In this document: piece by piece, positions 56,251 to 64,000 of the stretch
Position numbering within the stretch: the stretch's first letter is position 1
Layout: every line of letters begins with the position of its first letter
Source of the DNA: Pieris napi
Lineage: Eukaryota; Arthropoda; Insecta; Lepidoptera; Pieridae
Direction: 5' to 3'
Assembly: GCF_905475465.1 (NCBI RefSeq)
Contig: NC_062250.1
Location: 8,764,501-8,828,500, forward strand
Length of the DNA: 64,000 nucleotides
The notes under the pieces: model-generated
Databases searched by the model: none
Told to the model about the DNA's origin: nothing
Seen by the model: only the letters and a program-made list of their open reading frames with translations
Position numbers and translations under genes: made by a program

Positions 56251-57439
56251 GTACGATCAAAAAATAATTCGGTAAAAATGTACCTATATGTTTTTTTTAT
56301 GAGCAATATCTTTGTCATATGATATGTTAACGACTCCAATCCACTCGCTGGTTTTAATTATGAAATATTATATAATATGTTTATCAGATGAAACATAAAA
56401 CGTCGGATAATTTAAACATTAATAAAAATGCGGAAAGTCATAAATTAGTTAGAAGCACCCCGGCTTAATTAACATGACACCGACTTGAGCATAATACCTC
56501 GACATCTCGGTGTTTCTAATAAAAGCATAATTAAAATGTTAATAGTTTTCAATGCAAGTCTCATCTTAGTCACAGAGTGTTAGCAACAGTTGCGAGGAAA
56601 AAACGCAGACTAAAGGATTATAAAATATTGTAAAATTAAGTCAAATACATATAATAATTTTCTTTAAAATGTATAGAACATTAAGAATTCTTCTACGATA
56701 TAAAAACATAAATTGGGTTATATACAAAGATGTGTTCTTATGACGTTAATTTTAGCATCAAGCGAAACCCTTGTTCAATTTATTGCTATTATAGCAAAGG
56801 AATGCTGTTCGTCAGTCTAGCTAAAACTCGAGGAAGCTAGATCGATTTGGCTAAATCGAAATACATATTTCAATTAGAAGCGTTTAATTGAAAGTTTTCT
56901 TCAAATTACTTAATTCTGATATTGTAACCTAAAACACGCCACGAAACACGCGCTTGCACTCTTCCAACTGTTAATTCCAATACAGTTTGATCTCATGAAT
57001 AATTTAATACTTGATACCTCCCCGGCTTAATTATTGTGTACGGAATAGAGGTTCAATTTTATTGCCGACGTAATTGAATGTTCCGGACGTATTAAATTAT
57101 GCTTAATTGTGGCCATTTTCAAGGAACATCAATGAGCGAACCACGATGTGTGGGCCGAAGGTGATACACTAGTGCGCAGTATTTTTTATAAAATTTTTAT
57201 GAATCTATATTAATATTAATTGGTTTAGTATGATTGAACGCGAATCTCAGGAAGTAGGGATTCCAAAGCAAAACATTTTTGTGTTAAATATTTAGATCTA
57301 TAACTGGCCATAAATACTGTTACATATAAATTTTCTTTTTTTATTATTTTGAATTTGGAACACGTATGTTATTTTAAAAACTTCTTTCGATTTTGCGCCA
57401 TTTCGTGCTTCGTGTTCATTATCAAATTACAATATGTAA
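56251..57439. other. A+T-rich non-coding DNA
   Basis: No gene or classified repeat is seen. Confidence 0.4.
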
Positions 57440-57610
57440 TGGGGTGTTAAAGAAAATAGGATTGCAATGATCACCTTGCACAAACTGGGTATGGAGACGT
57501 CGGTCATATTCCAGACACTTCAAAAGCTTGGTATCAGCCGTATGTTGGTATATCGTATAACTATTGTTAATTTAAAAAAAACAATTGGTTTGTTTGAAAA
57601 TCGGCAGTGA
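57440..57610 (+). pseudogene. mariner/Tc1-like transposase N-terminal (HTH) relic
   Basis: A plus frame reads WGVKENRIAMITLHKLGME and then TSVIFQTLQKLGISRMLVYR, followed by a diverged stretch to TGA. The pattern R.AI..LHK.G..P..IF..L..LG(I/V)SR..VYR is the first helix-turn-helix of mariner-type transposases. The DDE/D catalytic part and the terminal repeats are not seen nearby. It is an old fragment. Confidence 0.55.
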
Positions 57611-58599
57611 TTCTACATAATTGTGACATATCAAGCTAAATTACCCATTAGTGTATGTCTAATATTTAAATATTCTTCGTCGTAAACATATAAAATAATA
57701 TTAATTTTAATGAAAAGTCTTTATACTATACATATACCGTCACAATAGTTTTAGACAAAAAAAGTAAGCATTCAATATCGGTTAGGATGCATTCTGATGG
57801 TAAAGATAAGACGAACAAAACAATCAGTGGTATGTGTGTGGCATCGAGAATTCGAAATAAATTATCTTGAAATAATTCAATCGTCAAAACAATCTATTGT
57901 AGACCTTCAAAATCACAAAAAATTTAAGAAAAAATGTTTGAACACAAACACGACTACAAATCACTTTTGGTAAACGTGGAGCTATTATTTTTAAAGCAAA
58001 CTTGAATGTTAAATATGCTTTTGTTTTAATTCTAAAATAATTAGAAGTTTAAAGTCTCTTTTATTATACGTGACCTTCTAAGACATCATCTCAGGAAAAT
58101 ATCATATCAGAAAGTATTTTTTATAATGTAACAATATTTTAATTATAAAATGTAAGTGTTATTATTGAAATAATTGTCAAGTACCGTTAACATGTCAAAA
58201 GAAAGAGATTAACTGCAATTTCTTTTTACCTAAATATCCTTTTTATTATGCTTAATAAAAATTACTTTATTTTTTTCTTCTTTCTAAGATATAATATATA
58301 ATACCTATTTTTTCCAATAAAGCGTTAAAATCTCGACGAATTTATTAAGACATTTGAATCTTAAGTAGATCATTTAAAAGCTATAAAATCTCCCTAAACA
58401 CAGACTAATAGTTCAATTAAAAAGCTTTGAAATCGAATATTATCTCACAATTATTATTAAACCTATTGTACGATTTAAACCTGCTTTACTCCCGGAAATA
58501 GTGACAAAGAGTGTCATAAATCATGCAGGATACATCCTGGAACTGATTTTTTGTCGTTTTTTACTGCATCGAACACCCGCGGGTTTTCACTCGCGGATA
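57611..58599. other. A+T-rich non-coding DNA
   Basis: No gene or classified repeat is seen. Confidence 0.4.
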
Positions 58600-58650
58600 G
58601 ATTTGTCGGGAGTTTTAAACGCGGTGTTCCACAGGGTGCTCCCTGAAAGC
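58600..58650 (+). pseudogene. possible reverse-transcriptase motif relic (RGVPQGA)
   Basis: The frame AGA TTT GTC ... reads RFVGSFKRGVPQGAP and then a stop. RGVPQG(S/A) is a conserved motif of non-LTR reverse transcriptases. Only about 17 codons are available, so chance cannot be excluded. Confidence 0.25.
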
Positions 58651-58667
58651 TTTATTAATGTGTTATT

Positions 58668-58915
58668 ATATGTATATATATAAAATGTTATGTTGGTTTG
58701 TTTACGCTTCAAAAACTTAAAAAGTTCTGCAACGATCGAGCAGAAATTTAAGCATGATATATTTATAATCCGCATCAAGGATAGTTTTAGTCAATAATTT
58801 TTTATTTTTTTAAATTCCTTTTCTTTCCTTTTGAAATGTATTCTTTGTTTAGTTTCTTATTTCTCAACCACTCAATCACAATGTGCGACATCGAAACGTG
58901 GCTGGGTACAGCTAG
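58668..58915 (+). mobile_element. Helitron-like element with clear 3' end only
   Basis: It ends GGGTACAGCTAG before T. The start region TATATATATAAAATGTTATG followed by TTGGTTTGTTTACGCTTC has the character of a Helitron 5' end, but a TC start after an A is not evident. The border is approximate. Confidence 0.5.
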
Positions 58916-58994
58916 TATATTGTACTTATACCACGTTGGTATTTACTATTCATAATATTAACGTTATTACTATCTAAACCTTAAAGTATTTTAT

Positions 58995-59335
58995 ACCTAC
59001 GATTTTCCAACGTATGTACTTAATACGTTTAATGCTCCTGTCAATATACTATGTATTTACTCTTACAATTGAATTTCTAATACATTATACTTATACTACA
59101 TTAATGAAAATATTTATATATTTTACTACAATCATCGTAATTACCGTAATTTCGTGTTACACTCTTAATGTTGTAAAGATTCTATTGCGTATTTGCTGTT
59201 TGCTTGTTCTTTCTTGCTAGTTTGTAATTTTTATGTTCTAATACAATTGATGTGTAAAATTTTGGGACGTCATATTTTCTTGTATTTTTTAAGCATGCAT
59301 TTTATGATTTATAAATAAAACCAATATCTTCAAAG
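58995..59335 (+). repeat. LINE 3' end related to 18213-18700
   Basis: ATGAAAATATTTATATATTT and then GTTCTAATACAATTGATGTG parallel the 18213 copy. It ends AATAAAACCAAT. The coding part is too decayed to read. Confidence 0.45.
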
Positions 59336-60049
59336 TCAAGCTGCACTTCTAGTATCTACTGCTTCTTGAAAAAGCATCCTAGGGGAACCACAATGCAAAT
59401 GTAGCACATAGAATACTAGTAACAATAAATGCATGTTATAATACAAGTAACTTTTAGCCATGTATATTGTTGTTACAGTTATATTGAAAGTTATACAAAA
59501 AATTCGTATATTTATAATATCTATAATAAGTTGAAATATCAGGCTGTATCGCAAAGCTCAATGCTTAGTGAAGCAGTGTCTGCGGCGCGCCGGTGGTCGC
59601 TCAACGGGAGGTCGCACTCATCAACCCATACTCAACATCCCACTATGCAAAAAATACAAAACAAACTTAAAAATAAAGTATATCAATTCTCCCTACAATT
59701 TATGTTCTTGAAATATATTTGATTGTAATTGTTTTCGGTTATTCGTCGAACCCTTTTTGTGAGTTTTTTCTTTCTATCTACACTTGCTTGTACTGAAAAA
59801 TATTGTGCCAGAACTAGAATACAAACGACGATGTGCGCTGGGGTACAGAAGGATCACCCGAAAGTGATAAATTAAGTACACGAAAAAATGGTTATACATA
59901 CAAGAACGTCATTTATTTACGCGAGTAATTTTAAAACATAATTAAATAATTAATTAACAGTGTTCAAGATATTATTAATTTAGATATTTAAAATTAATAT
60001 AAAACAATGATTAATTTACAGCAGACAGCTAACAAAAATTATATACAAT
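59336..60049. other. non-coding DNA
   Basis: No gene is recognised. A small G+C-rich patch (GCGGCGCGCCGGTGGTCGCT) lies near 59581. Confidence 0.4.
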
Positions 60050-60245
60050 AATTAATAACTAACAATTACACTAAACATAATAGAGATGGAATACATAATA
60101 TTTATCTCCAAAAAGGTTCAAAATTTTCTAATAGAAACAATAAAAAATATTCAATACATTTAACTAACAGATACCTAATTTGACTTTATTGTGTGATGGT
60201 GTAAAAGTGAGGGTAAGTACGTGAAGGTGTGTATGTGGGGTATGC
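60050..60245 (-). repeat. retroposon 3' end, minus copy of the 37318 family
   Basis: On the minus strand CACCTTCACGTACTTACCCT, AAATTAGGTATCTGTTAGTT and GTATTCCATCTCTATTATG follow the 37318 copy in order. Confidence 0.45.
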
Positions 60246-61520
60246 TCATGATGCAGGTGATTTTTCGCTATGGGGATTCTTAATACTCATTTTTACCATA
60301 TTCCGCAATAACTTAAACAAGCCAAGGTTTGAATACAGGTCGGTTGATTTTAAAAGAAATAACACTGTATTTTTAATAATTTAACTTTATTTAAAGTTAA
60401 TAAATATTTTATCATACACATTTAATGACATAAACATTCCTTTCCTTATCTTATATTTGTCATTTGTCAAAAACAAGTTGTTCTTTCATTGCGCGTGTCT
60501 CAATTAACTTTAACAACATCATTAGGAAGGAATCCCGATCGCGGCACGAGTCCATCCATTTTATATGAATTTATTCGAGCAATTATGTTCATTAACGTAG
60601 AGGCATTAGGATTGGTATTGAATGAAGGTAATGCGTGTTGGAATTTCGATAAAACATTGTTCTCTAGTTCATAGAATGTCAAGTTCAATTAATATGACTT
60701 TACTGTAATCTCATTATCTATTGTAATTACGTCAATTATTGCTTCGTTCATGTCTATTGCTATTATTTTTTAAAAGCCGAGGGTTGGAATCTGAAACAAA
60801 ATAAGTAGGACACGTTTCGTTTGATTGTGATTGGAAGACGGATCGTGTCGGGTTTGTGTTTGGACTAGAGAGACGATATTGGCCAATAACAAAAAAACAA
60901 TACCATCCTTAATATTTCATGTTTTATAAAAAAAAACTGTTCTTTATTTAAAATAGAATTTTTGAAATATTTAAATTAGGTATCTATTTCAAAAATAGAA
61001 CTCTTATAAGGAAATCGCTTATTTCACACTTTACTCTACTCTTTGACAACGAATAGGTACAAGAAAAATATAGATAAAAAATATTATAGTTGTAACACAT
61101 AATTGTTGGCTAGAATTGATCCCAATACTTCAGCGCACCATATGAATTTATCACTAAACCATAGTTATGACAGTAAGGTCATAGCACCTATAAATTCTGC
61201 GTGCGGTGTAATTGAAAGCCCTCTGTAATGAAATTAAGCTCAAACAGATATTGTACACTGTTTGCTTAGCAAATAAAGGTGTGTACACACGTGGGTGCGG
61301 TGCGTTGGGGCCAGCAGCCAAACATTATGTTTGTGACCTGCGCTTTAGACGCAAGCTTAAATAAACACTTGTAATAGATGTCGTAAAATTTGCACTTAAC
61401 TGTGCTACTGTCTGACCACATTTTTAATTTATTGCGTTGTTAAAGGCCGTAAAAATAATTATCTATACGTAAGGATATGAGTCACGGCGCGACAGTTTCT
61501 TATGAGATTATTCGTGTATA
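60246..61520. other. non-coding DNA
   Basis: No gene or classified repeat is seen. The overlapping 61- and 62-codon frames near 60489-60688 on opposite strands are chance frames. Confidence 0.4.
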
Positions 61521-61930
61521 ATTTTTACACGCTTTATATTAGCTTCACCTGTGGTGAAGTATGTAGTATGTATGTATGTAACCGACTCTTTCGGACTCGA
61601 TTTTGACCCACTTTTAACGGACAGATCTAATTCAAACTTTGCGCACCTGTCAAAGATCGATGACGATGCAATAATCGGAAAAAAAAATGAAAAAAATAAA
61701 AAAAATTTAACTAAAAAATAAATAATAGTTAAAAAAACTAAAAAACACGCTTTTAAAGCACATCAAACTAAAAAGTGAAAAATAATTCCTAACCCCACGC
61801 TTTTTCATAATAATACCAGTATTTTTTGTTCATTACCATTTTCAGCCTAAATTAGGAATTATTTTTCACTTTTTAGTTTGATGTGCTTTAAAAGCGTGTT
61901 TTTTAGTTTTTTAAACTATTATTTATTTGG
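61521..61930. mobile_element. foldback repeat with arms of about 77 bp, long copy
   Basis: It begins ATTTTTACACGCTTTATATT, as at 31061. Its inner part is a near-perfect inverted repeat: 61716-61792 against 61851-61928, with AAACACGCTTTTAAAGCACA and CAAACTAAAAAGTGAAAAAT on one arm, about 58 bp of spacer, and the inverse on the other. No coding capacity is present. Confidence 0.8.
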
Positions 61931-62244
61931 ACATATTCTTAGTATTTGTATGGTTTGTCAAAAAATATAACGCTTAGTTTTCTTCTAAACATTGACCAGG
62001 TCAGTTGGTACCACTATATTACTCCTACGTTTAAAGCAATCGAATCAGTTAATCATTGAATAGTGAATCTTGAGAGATTCTCAATCCGTTAACATTGGAC
62101 GTCGAATTATTCATGCTCCTTCTCTCAAGTACAGCTTACATGTAACTGATACTGCAACATACTAGAATTGTTTATATAGTAATTGGCTAAGAATACTTCT
62201 AAGAACGACGAAAGAGGAGAACGAATTTTAATGAATATGAATAT

Positions 62245-62320
62245 TTAATTTAGTTAGCTAGTTAGCTCAGTTATTAAGCATGGGACACTCAAGTCGGTGT
62301 TTCGGTTGTGAACCAATGTT
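62245..62320 (+). repeat. possible tRNA-like SINE head, decayed
   Basis: TTAGCTCAGTTATTAAGCAT resembles an A box, and TTTCGGTTGTGAACC could be a decayed B box. No tRNA fold is possible. Very weak. Confidence 0.2.
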
Positions 62321-62574
62321 TTTTCCAACACTGATTTACTTTACTAACACTGACTAATTTTCGTTTTGGGGATACACGTGTAATCTGTATAAATAAAAAA
62401 AAATAACATGTTGCTAAGCGCAAAACGACGAATGAAGACGGTTGGACCAATTAGAGAATTTTTGTTAAAAGTTGCACGTAAAAGCGAACAGTCAATAAAT
62501 ATTTTCATATCCAGAAACGATCAGTTAGATTTCAGATTTCTTTCATCTATATCATACCTAAAACTTTATTTTTA

Positions 62575-62690
62575 TAGAACGGGACAAACGGGGAGGAGGC
62601 TCATCTGATGTTAAGTGATACCGCCCATGGACACTCTCAATGCTCTGGCATCGCGAGTGCGTTGCCGGCCTTTTAAGAATTTGTACTTAT
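62575..62690 (-). repeat. retroposon tail repeat, minus copy
   Basis: On the minus strand TTAAAAGGCCGGCAACGCAC, TCGCGATGCCAGAGCATTGA, GAGTGTCCATGGGCGGTATC, ACTTAACATCAGATGAGCC and TCCTCCCCGTTTGTCCCG appear in order. It is the best-preserved minus copy. Confidence 0.7.
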
Positions 62691-64000
62691 TGATAAACAT
62701 AGACTAACTACAACGCAGAACCACAGAGGATATCAAATTTTCTTGAAAGTTTGACAGTTAGTGATGTTGTCAACTATATTTAAAATTTCGAAATTTGAAA
62801 ATTAAATTATATTTGTTCAACCAGCTCCTAAGACTCTTGGCATATTACCAACGTATTACATGGGTTCGAATTACGGCGAAATTAATTGTTTTGGGTTAAT
62901 AAGCATTGCTTAAATTAATTTAATGAAGCAGACATGATGTTCCTATGTCCTAGGTGATATAATGCCTAATAACTAGTTGGAAACTGTTAGGCGATAGAAT
63001 GTCGCGGCCTTATACTGTGCATCATTATAATTAGTTACGGCTGACTTTATCGTGATTATATCCCGCTCTAATCATTCCGTACAGCCATAATGCGTTTAGC
63101 ACCCCGACTATACAACGAGCGTAAGTATGGAGGACTTGTCAGTGGAATTAACCAGAAGAAAAAATAATAAAAAAAGCAAACGAATGCGCGTTTCGTCAAA
63201 TTGCAAATAGTCAGAAAAACTAATAGTAACATTCATATTTAATTACCCGCCAAAAAGCGATAATAGTACGTCAATTGTCATTCAGACATAATATTATTAT
63301 TCTGACTCATGTTACGACATCTTCGATTCTACTAATCTGTGACCGTTTTGTGTCACATGACTGACTTGTAAATGGTATTGATATATTCATTTTTGATTTT
63401 TACAAGTTATTTTACTCCATACTGATTACTCTCAATAACACTTCATTTTTCATACTGTCAATTGTCATATTAAACTATATGTGTCATCGTTTTGTCTTTT
63501 ACATTCTCGACCCCCGGTGTGTATAATTTTAAGTAATATATATAAGAAATCTATGTGTTTATTATGTCATAACTTAAATATTTTGTCTGTTCTAAAAGTG
63601 TTAAGATTCGTTATATTACGAATATTTTATTATCATATTTGAATTTTAACCAGATCATTAACCATATTTATCGCTCAATAAACACAAGCTCTTATTGAAT
63701 CGTCATGAATAATTCAGTCATTTGGAATACTTAAAGTCTTAAATGTTTATATTTTCGATAAATAACAGAAACTAATCTCTAATTCTTCGTAATAAAGCAT
63801 ATTTTACATCTCCAAAAAAACAGACACGCTTTGTAACGGTCGCAAAAACTGTCTTGAAATACTAATGACTAATGACTTGATATAGTTACCGCCGAATAAG
63901 ATAATCATCAGATGTCTTAGATTTTTTGAAGTTATACTTCTTTAGGCGCGTTATGAAAAATTGATGAGAGTGAAATTTTACGATGCGCGCGCACCGTTAC
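62691..64000. other. A+T-rich non-coding DNA
   Basis: No gene, RNA gene or classified repeat is seen to the end of the window. Confidence 0.45.

Noticed and set aside
21341..64000. Further Gly-X-Y collagen exons for the 20.98-kb gene
   Set aside because: I looked for G+C-rich GGN-CCN-type stretches after the donor and found none that hold a frame with splice sites.
1..64000. CRISPR arrays, telomeric TTAGG arrays, rRNA genes and bacterial-type operons
   Set aside because: None is present by eye. Tandem repeats found are microsatellites, the 24-bp triplet and Helitron-internal repeats.

Overview
The window is non-coding-rich, A+T-rich eukaryotic DNA, almost certainly from a moth or butterfly. 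The evidence is the repeat content: a tRNA-derived SINE with recognisable A and B boxes, several families of A|T-flanked Helitrons, a canonical piggyBac derivative flanked by TTAA, and 5'-truncated non-LTR retrotransposon tails of types common in Lepidoptera. There are no bacterial operons, no CRISPR array and no rRNA. I did not try to name the species.

The most notable object is a structurally complete, apparently intact autonomous Helitron on the minus strand (7102-13334). It has a 5' TC end, a 3' CTAG end with a hairpin just inside it, and A|T flanks. One uninterrupted 1557-codon gene encodes a Rep(HUH)-Pif1 helicase preceded by five near-identical 23-residue repeats. Upstream of the gene lie a G+C-rich block of unknown origin and several tandem copies of the element's own 5' subterminal sequence.

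The only host-gene piece I can support is one exon at about 20980-21340 (+). It would encode the N-terminus of a type II membrane protein with a coiled coil, an RxRR furin-like site and a final CGCPPG split at a phase-1 splice donor, as in membrane collagens. Most of the rest of the window would then be intron or intergenic DNA. Later exons of that gene were not found.

Elsewhere, 0-7 kb holds a degraded SINE, a retroposon tail and an inverted-repeat MITE. 13-20 kb holds SINEs, a Helitron fragment, LINE 3' ends and a CA-rich microsatellite. 23.1-23.7 kb is a 635-bp internally deleted piggyBac that keeps 35 codons of the transposase start. 24-33 kb carries SINEs and LINE relics. 33-47 kb carries further non-autonomous Helitrons and large foldback elements. 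48-64 kb carries more LINE relics, small Helitrons, a MITE, a mariner-like relic and a second copy of a foldback family. Apart from the Helitron protein and the 20.98-kb exon, the short open frames look like chance frames or pieces of these repeats.
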